From Aphanomyces cochlioides (lineage: Eukaryota > Oomycota > Saprolegniomycetes > Saprolegniales > Verrucalvaceae), in contig JAHQRK010000007.1 of the NCBI GenBank assembly GCA_019828595.1, positions 2,356,001-2,420,000 on the forward strand: DNA of 64,000 nucleotides, in the 5' to 3' direction. The position numbers and the translations under genes are program-made. Below the pieces are notes generated by a model. It saw only the letters and a program-made list of their open reading frames with translations. It was not told the DNA's origin and searched no databases. Numbering within the stretch: the stretch's first letter is position 1; every line of letters begins with the position of its first letter. This document shows, piece by piece, positions 19,484-29,816 of this stretch.

Positions 19484-20746
19484 TCACGGTGATTCGGATG
19501 ATAGCGCTTTCACGCCATCTTTCCACTTCTTCATCTGCGCTGCAAGCAGCGCTTCTGCCTCACCCGGGGCGACCTTCGGACACTTCGCAATGCGGTGGCC
19601 CGTATCGCCACACTTCAGACAGCCATTCTTGGCCTTCAAATCACCTTCCCTCTGATTGGCCACATCGGCCTTGGCAGCCGGTTTAGCGACTTCTCTGGCA
19701 GCACCGCTTTTTACATCGCCCTTCTTCTTACCCCTCTGAGCGTCAAACCCTTTGGCTGGTGCTCCATTCTCTTCTTCTACGCCGACAAACAGCTGGTACA
19801 AAGCGCCAAATTTTCGCAGCCAGTTAACAAACCGAAAAACGTCGCTCTTGAGTGGCTTGTTGCGTTGCATTTGGAGCTGTTTGGACACGGACGTCTTGAG
19901 TGATTCCGGCTTGATGGCCTTGGACATGATATCCACGACCATTTTTCCTTCTTGATGTAGGACCCACTCTTGGTTGTCTTGCTCAAGCGAGCGCATCAAC
20001 TCGTCCATCATGCGACCAACGCGAGACTCCGCGTCCAGTATTCTTGTGTCAAAACGGATAGCTCCTTGCAGCCGCCGCTTCAGAACATCCAGATCCTGCG
20101 GATCTTCTTCAAATGCAGCCATAAACCACGCAATCCATTCATCATCAGTAATAGTTCTGTGGTCGCGATTGAAATCGAATAAAGCGATACGCCGGTTGGA
20201 AAATTGGTCCATACAAGCGCTGACGGGCATCACAAACGGTCTTGATCCGTCACACTGCAATGCATTGATCTGTCCCACATACTTCTGATACTCACGCATG
20301 AACGCGCGCCGCTCTGACTTCGTGGATCCTTTGAAGGTTGGCGGCTGAGGGATCGCTGGTGCATTCCAAATCCGTGGTGTGCGCCATAGCCACCATCACT
20401 GCCCATGTCTGCGTCATCTTGAACATCGGGCTGGCCGTTGCCGGAGGCCGTTTGGGTGCATTTTGGGCAGTTTGGTTGACATCACTTTGCGTCATGTTCT
20501 CGGCAGGGGCCGGCGCCGGAATAGACGTAACATCTTCCTCAGTGGCGGAGCCAAAGGCTCTGTCATGTGGGGGGCAGCCACTCGTCCGCAGGACGCGGCT
20601 GTCGTCGTCTTGGAGAACGAAACAGGTTTTCCACTAAGCGCCTCAGCACGTCCACGTGGCTCGTCAAATCTCTCACGCGATCGTGACCTTTCTTCACCTT
20701 GCCTTTCGACGGCATTGTCCGGCGACTCGTCTCGTTTCATCTCCAC
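19484..20746 (-). pseudogene. Gag of element 2
   Basis: The main open part (20299-19484) has helical capsid-like sequence and the zinc knuckle CLKCGDTGHRIAKC. It ends in TGA at 19484-19486, directly followed in the same frame by the protease, so the TGA is either a readthrough stop or a CGA-to-TGA mutation. Upstream, the frame switches near 20385 and again near 20500 (segments read from 20495 and 20746 in different frames), so the Gag N-terminus is disrupted in this copy. Confidence 0.75.
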
Positions 20747-20765
20747 TTGGTGTTAGCTCAACAAG

Positions 20766-20780
20766 AACTAAAGATATCTT
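20766..20780 (-). other. putative primer-binding region of element 2, palindromic
   Basis: On the element strand the bases right after the 5' LTR are AAGATATCTTTAGTT, matching 13 of 15 positions of element 1. Again there is no TGG tRNA-type site. Confidence 0.5.
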
Positions 20781-20994
20781 TGTTGTGTCTCCCGCTTCTT
20801 CTTGGCTTTCGGCCACGGGAACCTTCGTCAAGGCGAGCACAATCAACACTGTTATCGGTAGTTAAAGTGAGACCACGTGGCAACCCCCTCTAGGTTACAA
20901 TAAAGTGCGTCCCCACTAGGTCTACTGCGTAATCCTACACCCAGCAATGGGGTGAACTCTTGCGAACCCCATTTGCCTCTGTCACAACAGAACA
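20781..20994 (-). repeat. 5' LTR of element 2 (right)
   Basis: 214 bp direct repeat of 15568-15781. The flanking TCAAC at 20995-20999 is the target duplication. Confidence 0.93.
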
Positions 20995-21272
20995 TCAACA
21001 CAGTGTTGTTCTTGAGAACAGGCGAACACGTGCCAAACATCTTGACCCATGTTTTCGACGCTGACAGCGCACCAACTTCACGAGCTTCCCATCATCCATT
21101 CGTCAAACCAGCGTCATCACCCGATGTATAGATGAAGACTGTCTTGGTGGTGGCACTCTTGATGGAGTAGTAGATGGGCTCGGACGTGAAGAGTTCATGG
21201 CCGTCTTGATGAGCTGTGATATAGAAGTCCACTTGGTTGACTTGGGTCATGGTAGATGGCAAGTTGCTTGGA

Positions 21273-21301
21273 ATGATCCATCCCAACTTGGGATGGATCA
21301 T
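21273..21301. repeat. 29-bp perfect inverted repeat
   Basis: Arms of 14 bp (ATGATCCATCCCAA) separated by one base, within the decayed deacetylase part of gene A. Genes B-D read only one arm here. Confidence 0.8.
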
Positions 21302-23571
21302 AATCGACATTGCATTTACGTTGGGAGCAATGTCGACGTTGGGCTGTAATAAGCGCAAGTCTTGGCATTCGAGTCGAAGACAGAAGCAAAGAAATTGTTC
21401 TGTGACGGAATGCACAATTTGTAGCAGTCCATGGAGGTTGTTGCAGAAAGTGAGCGACTCTCGAGCTCTGAGTCAAACACACCGGTGAAGGAGACGGGTG
21501 CCGATGGTTTGTTGATGAGGCTGAGCGTTCTAGCCGATCCAGACTTGGAGGTGTAGAGAACCCACGATGACTAGCGTACGAGGCACACGCATCGACTGAG
21601 GCCATATTTGGCATCGTTGAGGACACGTACGTCTTGGGGAGACTGGACGTTGGCATCTTTGAGTATTGAACCGACCCATTGTCGACGTTGTACACTGCAG
21701 GATTGACCCAGCCAGACACGAGTTCTGGAAAGTCCGTGGCTACCTTTGGCTGGTTGAATGTGCAAAGTTTGGTGGAGCTCGAGTAGACGACACCAGCATA
21801 ATTGCCTTTGGCAGAGCATGCAGACACACAGAGGTCTTTGGTGGTTACGTTGGTCTGGTTGTCGCTTTTGTACGCGTCGTCCAGACTTTGTGGGAAGAGC
21901 ATGGCTTGACCAGAGGAGGTGAGCATCTGGATCGACGAGTCTGCTGAGTTGAGATGCATGAGGCAGGTGAGTTGTGTGGGCAAATAATTAAAGAAGTTGT
22001 TGCCAAAGGCTGCCGAGAGGACTCTCCTTTCGACGTGACATTGATCATTGCATTCAATCCCAGCTAGGCTTCGAGGTTGAACATAGTAGTTGGAGGCAAC
22101 TTGTGGGAGTAGTTACTAGCCATGTTCCTCTTGATAAACGCTTGAACCTGTTGCTTCACCACAGGCACAGTCGCTTGGTCAATCCACTGCGATCCTGGAA
22201 TGTAACCAAACGCAATAGACGGCAGAGGGAACGAGCCATACACTCCAAATTGCACGTTGGCGAGCGGTGTCGTCGGAGTAGCAATCGCCAAAACGCCGAC
22301 GTTGGTCCCATTAGCGGGATACACGTATCCTTTCTTGCTCTTGAGGTAGCAGAGACCGATCGAGCATCCTGGCGTGGCTTGGCAGTCGGCGCAACAATCT
22401 TCGTAGTTTGGTCGACTGGTTTGAGTAATATCGTTGCCGTAGTAGTCCACGTCGGTCTCAACCACAGAACAAGCTGACGGGGTTGGAGCTGGTGTGACCA
22501 CAAGTGGACGTGAAAACGTATGCTCCTGGAAACGTGGAGGGCGACCCCGTCGCGTTTTTCAAGAGGCAAGTGCCTCGGTGTACATCACCCAGACAAATGC
22601 GACGCAGGATAATAATTCGATGTTCCCTTCTTACTCTTGAGGTAGCAAACACCGCTCGACCACAAGTAGAGTGAGCAGCCTGGAGTGGCTTGACAGTCAG
22701 TGCAGCAATCTAGGTAGTTGGCACGATTCGTTTGGTAGATGTCGTTGCCAGGATAGTCGACGTCGTTCTCAACGACAGGACAAGCGGAGGGGGTTAGAGC
22801 TGGCGTGGGGACAATCGGATATGACGCGTACGCACCGGTAAACGTGGAAGGAGTACCAAAGCCGCTCTTGAGGAGGCACGTGCCGACATCGCGCATGACC
22901 CAGACAAATACAACGCAGCCAGGAGTGGAGATGCAAGCAGAACAGCACGCGTCGATCGTATCTTTTTGAAGTGTAACCATGTCGTTGCATAATAGTCGGT
23001 GTTGGGTTGGACTGCAGCGCATTGAGTTGCCGTCGGGGATGGCGTTGGAGCGGTCGTAGTTGAAGCTGTCGTAGTTGGTGCAGCTGTAGTGGCCGTTGTA
23101 GTCGTAGGAGCAGCAGTGGTCGCCACGGTGGTAGTAGGAGCAGCTGTCGTGGCAGCCGTAGTTGTTGGAGAGGCCGTGGTCGTTGGAGCAGCAGTAGTTG
23201 CTGCAGTGGTGGTCGGAGCAGCTGTCGTGGCAGCCGTAGTTGTTGGAGCCACAGTGGTCGCCACGGTGGTAGTAGGAGCAGCTGTAGTGGCAGCCGTAGT
23301 TGTTGGAGAGGCCGTGGTTGTTGGAGCGGCAGTAGTTGCAGCTGTAGGAGCAGCTGTCGTGGCCGCTGTAGTCGTAGGGGCTGCAGTCGTTGCTGAGGTA
23401 CTTGTAGGAGCAGCAGTAGTGGCAGCCGTCGTCGTAGGAGCGGCTGTTGTAGCCACTGTAGTGGTTGGGGCCGCAGTTGTAGCGACTGTTGTAGCAGGTG
23501 CAGCTGATGTGGCTGTTGTTGTAGTTGGCGCTGCAGTCGTTGCCACCGTTGTTGTAGGAGCTGCCGTCGTT

Positions 23572-24099
23572 GGAGCCGCCGTCGTGGCCTTCGTTGTAGT
23601 TGGAGCTGCCGTCGTTGGAGCCTTCGTTGTCGGTGCAGTGGTGGGTGGAGTCAAGTAAGCCGCCATGGATCCACTGTAGGGTGTTGCCTTTCCCTTCGAA
23701 CTCTTCAAGTAGCACGTCGCTGGGCCAAACGCATCTGCAGGTGACCAAGCGTAGGCCACACAGCCTTTCGTGACAGAGCAATACGTGCAACAGAGGGCGT
23801 ACGTGTCGGCTAGAACTGGATCGCCGATATCATTGCCAGACAAGTCAATGTTCTTCTGCACAGCCGAGCACGTGGCTGGCGTCAAGACCAATCTCGAAGC
23901 TCGAGCTCCTGGAGAGGTCGCCTTGTTGGATGGCTGGGACTTGAGCCAGCACGTTTGCGTGTAATTGTTCCGAACGTAGACTGTGCATCCCGTGGTCTTG
24001 GCGCAGTCGTCGCAGCATTTGTCGGCCGATGTCTGTTGGGTTGACTTGATGTCGTTGTTGTAGTAGTCTGTGTCTTCTTCGATGGTCGAGCATTGCGCA
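23572..24099 (-). repeat. 528-bp near-identical segment shared with gene B
   Basis: Covers PAN1, PAN2 and the start of the stalk of gene A. It matches 27747-28274 in the same orientation at a constant offset of 4175, with two differences seen by eye. Confidence 0.85.
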
Positions 24100-24164
24100 G
24101 CATGTCCTTGTTTGACTAGCAGGATGATTGCCGCTGCTATCGATGTCGCAGCCGACCACCGCAT

Positions 24165-25345
24165 GGTGAATTCAAAAGTGAGTTGGACCTGCTGTTGGGT
24201 TGTACACTTCCTCAACCTTTACGCCAGACACAATCAAGATGGCGCCTTGGGTGTGTGCGTTGGTGGCCAAGAAGACTTTAAAATGCCCTTTAGCTTGGCA
24301 TATCATTCGCAACGCCACAGATGCTCCAAGCCATCGAGCCATTCCATTTCCATGGTGATATCACTTTTTTCCAGCGCGACAAATTTCACGCCAACTGTTC
24401 TCAGAGTGGCCAACTCGACAATTTTTGCTCACACTGTCGTCAATTGTCCTTGCGATGACAAGACGCGGCGATGGCGGAGATCTACGCCATGAAATGCACC
24501 GTGTTGACAGCATTTCATCGTCAATTCCAGAGATATCGTGGAAGAGCATGTTATGTTGCTCCTGAACGATCACACGAAAAGGTTCAAATTGGGTACAGTG
24601 ACATACGTCGACGGGCCGGCCATCCACCTCCGAACATATTCGTCCACCAGAGTGGCCTCTCTTGCAAGACAGCCTTGGACATGGCAGCAACATGCAAGCT
24701 GCGATCCGTTCATGCGTCGATCTTGTAGCTGGTAGAAAGGTTTCCTCTAGCCTGCGGACTGGTCCCGATTGACACCATCTTGTCGATGCCCGAGGGTTGT
24801 TTTGCACATCGTGTTCCTTGTTGGATCCATGGGGCCAGCGCAATCAGTCGATGTGTCGACCGGTGGTGATGATTTGGACACGACTTCCCATTACCGTGCC
24901 ACTGGGAACTTAACGATTACTACAGCTGTAGTAAAATTTAGCCGCTTGGAGGTGCATGGCGAGCCAAACACAAGCTCTTGGAGAGATTCATGGCTGTCAA
25001 GCGCCTTTATGTGAATCCGCTGCGTCGTGTTCGGACAATCACAACCCAACGTGGTCCATAGATTGTCGTCAAATTAAAATATCACACTTGTCAACTGTCC
25101 ATCGTGGGATATGGAATTGTTACAAATGTCTCTGCTAAAAATTCAAGTCGTGCTTTCGTGATCACCGACAGCGCCGTGGACAACACCTCCACGATCCAAA
25201 GCTACAAACTACCTTCTGTATTGTTTCATCACGTTACAAAGAGGCTCCTCAACTTTGTGTGGTCTTATGGCCATGCGAACCACGCCACTGCTGCTATAGC
25301 GACTGTGGAGGTGGGAGGTTGAAAGAGGCACAAGACGGCTAAAGA
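24165..25345. other. intergenic between genes A and B
   Basis: Upstream of the gene A ATG is an initiator-like TCACTTT with a weak flanking element. Otherwise no coding sequence is recognised; a 160-codon minus-strand frame at 24361-24843 has no family features. Confidence 0.4.
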
Positions 25346-28339
25346 TTAAAAGTTACAAGCGCTCGACTTGACGGATGAGCGACCAGAGTAGGAACGGCCT
25401 AATGCGCCAGAATGCCCCGACCAAACCTGCCAGTTGTAGTGGGAATAAATACCCAGGACCAAGTTGAGCCAAATGCTGCGTTGGGCCGAGTTCTCGGGGT
25501 CTTTCATGTTGACAGCATCGAGCCAATGCTGGTAACCAAAGTACGTCGTTTGGCTCACGCACGAGCGGAAGAGCGGGTCCGAGTTGAGCAGCTCGGCAGA
25601 TATACGACCGGTGGCAACGTGCAATACGTGGTCGTCTTCAGGATCGGTGATATACTCCGAGTAACTGGCTGTCACTTTGGCCACCTTGGTGGCCTCGGCG
25701 ACGATAATAGCTTTGAGCATGTCCTTGACAGCTTGAGCATTCGCGTAGTATTCGTTCGGCTGGTCCAACGGCGCTTTCGTCTTGTTTTCATTGAGAACGT
25801 AGCCCAAATTGGTTTCACTCAAGCGGAGAAAGTAGTGGATGGCATTGCCGATCGTGATCTTGTTGACATGGTGGCTGTTAAACACCACGGTGTCGTTCTT
25901 GGGAACGGGCGAGTAGGTGCCGAACATGTTGACCCAAGTCTTCGTCGCCGCGAGGGTGCCAAATTCACGAGCCTGCCACCAACCATCCGTTTGACCAGCG
26001 TCACCTCCAGACATGTACACAAACACAGCCTTTGTGGTTGAACTCTTGAGCGAGTTGTACACTGGCACTGACATGAAGAGCTCATGGTCGTCTTGATGGG
26101 CCGTGATGTAGAAATCCACTTGATTCACTGTACTCATCGTCGTCGGCAATGTCTTGGGGATGATCCATCCCAACGTCGACGACACATCAAAGCTTGCTTG
26201 GTAATATGCACATGTCTTGGCAGTCGAATCAAAGACAGACGCGAAGCAGGTATTTTGCGAGGGAAGGCACAACTTGTAGCAATCCAACGATGTACTAGCA
26301 GTGAGCGAGCCACCCGACACATCCGAGCCAAACGCACCAGACAGCACCACTGGCGCCGACGGCGTGTTGAAGAAACTGAGGGACTTGGTCGTGCTCGACG
26401 TCGGGGTGTACACGACGCAGGATAGAGTATTGCTGTTGTAGCCAAACAAGATCGAGTTCTTCGTGTTGGCATACGTCGCACAGGCATCCACCGACGTAAC
26501 ACTTGGCATCGTTGACGATACATACGCCTTTGGCAGACTCGCCATCGGCATCTTGGTGTACTGAATCGAGCCATTGTCGATGTAGTACGCTGCTGGATTG
26601 ACCCAGCCAGCCGACACGTCCGAGAAAGTGGACACCTTGGGCTGATAGAACGTGCAAAGTTGTGTGGAGGCCGTGTACACCACGCCGACACAATTGTTTT
26701 TGGTGGCGCAGGCAGACAGGCAAAGCGCGTTGGTTGCTACGTTGGTTTGGCTGCCGCTCATGTATGCATCGTCCAAGCTCTGGGGAAACACCATGGTTTG
26801 ACCAGGAGCTGTGAACACTTGGAGCGTCGTGTCGGCCGAGTTTATATGCGAGAGGCAGTAGAGCTGCGATGGCAAATACGTAAAAAAGTTGTTGCCGTAC
26901 GCTGCAGTCAGCGCTGCACATTCCCCCTTGGACGTGACATTGAGATACAACGTCAAGCCCATATCAGCTTCGAGGGTGAACATTGGAACCGGCGGTGCGT
27001 CGTGCGAGTTGTTGGCAGCCTTGTTCTTCTTGATAAAGGCCTCAACTTGAGAGTTGACGACTGGCAAAATGGTCTGGTCGATCCACATCGATCCTGGGAT
27101 GTACCCATACGACACTGGCGGCAGTGGGAATGCGCCATGGACGCCAAATTGCAGGTTAGCGAGAGCTGTAACTGGAGCAGCTACTGGCAATACACCGGCC
27201 TTGGACCCAGAAGCATAGCTTGACGGTCCCTTCTTGCTCTTTAGGTAGCAGGTGCCTCGAGACCACACGTAGAGCGAGCAGCCTGGAGTGGCTTGACAGT
27301 CAGTGCAGCAGTCCTGGTAGTTGGTGCGATAAGTTTGGTAAATGTCGTTGTTGGGGTAGTCGACATTGTCTTCAACGACAGGACAAGCTGATGGAGTTGG
27401 TGCTGGCGTGGGGATGATCGGATATGACGCGTAGGCACCAGTGAATGTGGAAGGGGAGCCCATGCCGCTCTTGAGGAGGCACGTGCCAACATCGCGCATG
27501 ACCCATACAAAGACAACGCAGCCAGGAGTGGAGGAGCAAGCAGCGCAGCACGCGTCGATCGTGTCTTTTTGGAGAGTAACCATGTCGTTGCCATAATAGT
27601 CGGTGTTAGGCTGGATGGCAGCACACTGCGCTGTCGTTGGCGTAGGAGACGGTGCTGGAGCTGCAGTCGTGGGTGCCGCTGTCGTTGCCTTCGTGGTTGT
27701 TGGAGCTGCTGTTGTAGGGGCTGCCGTAGTTGCCTTTGTCGTAGTAGGAGCCGCCGTCGTGGCCTTCGTTGTAGTTGGAGCTGCCGTCGTTGGAGCCTTC
27801 GTTGTCGGTGCAGTGGTGGGTGGAGTCAAGTAAGCCGCCATGGATCCACTGTAGTGTGTTGCCTTTCCCTTCGAACTCTTCAAGTAGCACGTCGCTGGGC
27901 CAAACGCATCTGCAGGTGACCAAGCGTAGGCCACACAGCCTTTCGTGACAGAGCAATACGTGCAACAGAGGGCGTACGTGTCGGCTAGAACTGGATCGCC
28001 GATATCATTGCCAGACAAGTCAATGTTCTTCTGCACAGCCGAGCACGTGGCTGGCGTCAAGACCAATCTCGAAGCTCGAGCTCCTGGAGAGGTCGCCTTG
28101 TTGGATGGCTGGGACTTGAGCCAGCACGTTTGCGTGTAATTGTTCCAAACGTAGACTGTGCATCCCGTGGTCTTGGCGCAGTCGTCGCAGCATTTGTCGG
28201 CCGATGTCTGTTGGGTTGACTTGATGTCGTTGTTGTAGTAGTCTGTGTCTTCTTCGATGGTCGAGCATTGCGCACCATCAACTTGCTGAAGAATGACCGC
28301 AAAGACTGCAACAATGTGTATCGCGCACGCCCACCGCAT
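25346..28339 (-). CDS. secreted PAN/Apple - Thr stalk - LmbE/PIG-L-like deacetylase, gene B
   Basis: 997 residues, one exon, ATG at 28339 supported by a perfect core promoter. Order: signal peptide (~1-23), two PAN/Apple modules (~24-175, e.g. DKCCDDCAKTTGC), a Thr/Ala/Pro stalk (~176-240), two more PANs (~245-385), a middle region with four Cys-pair segments of PAN-like style (~400-720), and a C-terminal LmbE/PIG-L-like domain. The catalytic box AHQDDHELF at ~746 keeps the His and two Asp of the family AHPDDE motif; GGDAGQTDGWWQARE and DDHVLHVATG supply further conserved residues. Known members de-N-acetylate GlcNAc conjugates. PAN modules bind glycans or proteins, so a secreted or wall-bound enzyme acting on amino-sugar polymers is inferred. 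Confidence 0.85.
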   Translation of the reverse strand: MRWACAIHIVAVFAVILQQVDGAQCSTIEEDTDYYNNDIKSTQQTSADKCCDDCAKTTGCTVYVWNNYTQTCWLKSQPSNKATSPGARASRLVLTPATCSAVQKNIDLSGNDIGDPVLADTYALCCTYCSVTKGCVAYAWSPADAFGPATCYLKSSKGKATHYSGSMAAYLTPPTTAPTTKAPTTAAPTTTKATTAAPTTTKATTAAPTTAAPTTTKATTAAPTTAAPAPSPTPTTAQCAAIQPNTDYYGNDMVTLQKDTIDACCAACSSTPGCVVFVWVMRDVGTCLLKSGMGSPSTFTGAYASYPIIPTPAPTPSACPVVEDNVDYPNNDIYQTYRTNYQDCCTDCQATPGCSLYVWSRGTCYLKSKKGPSSYASGSKAGVLPVAAPVTALANLQFGVHGAFPLPPVSYGYIPGSMWIDQTILPVVNSQVEAFIKKNKAANNSHDAPPVPMFTLEADMGLTLYLNVTSKGECAALTAAYGNNFFTYLPSQLYCLSHINSADTTLQVFTAPGQTMVFPQSLDDAYMSGSQTNVATNALCLSACATKNNCVGVVYTASTQLCTFYQPKVSTFSDVSAGWVNPAAYYIDNGSIQYTKMPMASLPKAYVSSTMPSVTSVDACATYANTKNSILFGYNSNTLSCVVYTPTSSTTKSLSFFNTPSAPVVLSGAFGSDVSGGSLTASTSLDCYKLCLPSQNTCFASVFDSTAKTCAYYQASFDVSSTLGWIIPKTLPTTMSTVNQVDFYITAHQDDHELFMSVPVYNSLKSSTTKAVFVYMSGGDAGQTDGWWQAREFGTLAATKTWVNMFGTYSPVPKNDTVVFNSHHVNKITIGNAIHYFLRLSETNLGYVLNENKTKAPLDQPNEYYANAQAVKDMLKAIIVAEATKVAKVTASYSEYITDPEDDHVLHVATGRISAELLNSDPLFRSCVSQTTYFGYQHWLDAVNMKDPENSAQRSIWLNLVLGIYSHYNWQVWSGHSGALGRSYSGRSSVKSSACNF
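27747..28274 (-). repeat. 528-bp near-identical segment shared with gene A
   Basis: Direct-orientation match to 23572-24099. Identity stops sharply inside the signal peptide region on one side and in the stalk on the other. Confidence 0.85.
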
Positions 28340-28342
28340 TGT

Positions 28343-28358
28343 AAATTGGAAAATGAGT
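28343..28358 (-). promoter_or_regulatory. oomycete core promoter of gene B
   Basis: On the minus strand ACTCATTTTCCAATTT matches GCTCATTYYNCAWTTT at 15 of 16 positions and ends 3 nt before the ATG. It contains a full initiator (TCATTTT) and flanking element (AATTTAC). Confidence 0.8.
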
Positions 28359-29789
28359 TGAGGTTGCGAAGAAGAGCTGACGATCTTGTGTTAAATTTGT
28401 ATCGCCGATCACACCAACCGTCACCGTGCATGAATTTTGTCGTGGGGACCTTGACTTGGCGGTGCTGTTCCTCGCGGGTCGTCCCTAGGAAGTGTTGACA
28501 TGCAGTCAACCCAAAGCATTGAATCGATGGCGTCGTGTCGCCGTGAGTCCCTGGACAAATGTTGCAAACCATTGGACTCGCGATCGGTCTTACACAAGTG
28601 CGCATGTACGTGCAGATTGCTGGACACGATCCTGTCGTGGCCCAAGGTGTGATATCAAAGAAAGTTCACGTCATCTCACCTTGGCGTCATGCGTGAAGCT
28701 CGAGACAAACGAGTGAATTTTTGACATGTGGTCAGTCGTCAAGGTGGATCGGCCGCCTTGGTGAACCACTCCGTGACCATATTCTGCGCGTCCAACATGG
28801 CTGGTGTGTATTCATGTGGCCGAGGCATGAGTCATCCAAGCCACCTTGCACTTCGTCGTCGAGGTGGGTCCCTCGTTGTTACTTCCATCCACGACAAAAG
28901 CCAAAAGCGCCCAGCCATTGAGTATGAGCCCTGTGTGGCTTTTATGGATGCGCCATGGAAATTTGGCCGCGACACATCATGTTCAACGTTGGATTCAAGT
29001 GACCAGTGCCGTCACTTGTATGCAGCTGGCTAAGACACATGCAGTGTGTCTCTCATCGCGCAGTCGTCATGACCTACTGCTGCAGCCAAGCCAGCTCTAC
29101 AGTGTACATTCCTTGCCGAGCCAAACAAAGTGCGCGACAAGACGGAGGAGGACAAAGCATCTCACAGCGCAGGATCGCGTTGCGCGCGGCCCATTGCGAC
29201 CAGAGTTGTCCATCGCTTGTCGTCGTTCCAGTCGATCCTCTGAGCACGTCGAAAAAATCTCACATTGTTGAAGTGTAATTGAACTACCTTGCAATGCTCA
29301 AAATAGTCCATATTTGAGAAAGTCTCCGAAATATAAAACATTAACTTACAAATATCAAGTAATAAAATAAATTTAGATCAATTCTGGGATAGTCTGTTCA
29401 AAATATCTAAAACTTTCGGTCTATTTTGACTGAGACACCGAGGAGATGGAGAGCAAGTGTATCTCATCATTCGACAGCACTAAAGGCAACGAGCGCCGCG
29501 CAGTGGTAACCACCTTGGCACACCGCGTTGGCAAGATGGGCAGATGTGGTGTGCAATGCTAGCTCCGATTTTTTCAAGCTTGTCGTGTGCCACTGACGAG
29601 TAGCTCGAGTTCGGCAAACTGAAAGTTGACATTTTCGAGCACACAACTTGTCCCAGAGGACGGTCGACCCCAGATGTCACGGGAGAGTTTGGGTTGCTGC
29701 GACAAAATTCCTTTCGTATCTCGTGCCAAACGGTGGCGCTGCTCCTGCTGCTGTCTGCGTGCGTAACATAATTCCAGTCGTCTCTCTGA
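28359..29789. other. shared upstream region of divergent genes B and C
   Basis: About 1.4 kb between two divergently transcribed paralogs. No gene is supported. 29280-29440 is markedly AT-rich. It may hold regulatory sites for both genes. Confidence 0.4.
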
Positions 29790-29805
29790 GCCCATTCTCC
29801 AATTT
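29790..29805 (+). promoter_or_regulatory. oomycete core promoter of gene C
   Basis: GCCCATTCTCCAATTT matches GCTCATTYYNCAWTTT at 15 of 16 positions, 11 nt before the ATG at 29817. It carries a full initiator (CCATTCT) and flanking element (AATTTCC). Confidence 0.8.
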
Positions 29806-29816
29806 CCAACCTCTTC

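Larger units (their letters stand above)
15568..20994 (-). mobile_element. Ty3/gypsy LTR retrotransposon (element 2), inserted in gene A
   Basis: The 5427-bp element has 214-bp LTRs (15568-15781 and 20781-20994) starting TG and ending CA in plus-strand orientation. A perfect 5-bp target duplication TCAAC flanks it (15563-15567 and 20995-20999). Gag, protease, RT, RNase H, integrase and chromodomain read on the minus strand. Four LTR differences were seen by eye. The coding region carries an in-frame TGA between Gag and protease, a TAA after RNase H, a T-run frameshift in integrase and frame changes in the Gag N-terminus. It is only distantly related to element 1. Confidence 0.95.
20995..24164 (-). 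pseudogene. PAN/Apple - Thr stalk - LmbE-like deacetylase gene A, 5' portion
   Basis: The ATG is at 24164 with a signal peptide (MRWSAATSIAAAIILLVKQG). Two PAN/Apple modules follow, then a long Thr/Ala/Pro stalk (about 23040-23650) and a third and fourth PAN. A one-base loss near 22988 (TATG where gene B has TATGG) shifts the frame before PAN3. Around 22607-22620 the fourth PAN stops abruptly and is joined to the second half of another PAN3, followed by another PAN4, the middle region and the deacetylase start. Further frameshifts occur downstream, and the catalytic AHQDDHEL reads AHQDGHEL. Element 2 then cuts the gene. Clearly dead, with the remainder at 15145-15567. Confidence 0.88.

Noticed and set aside
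23089..23658. 189-codon Val/Ala-rich plus-strand open frame
   Set aside because: It is the antisense of the Thr/Ala stalk repeats of gene A; similar shadows occur opposite the stalks of genes C and D.
24361..24843. 160-codon minus-strand frame between genes A and B
   Set aside because: No family similarity recognised; composition does not differ from intergenic DNA.
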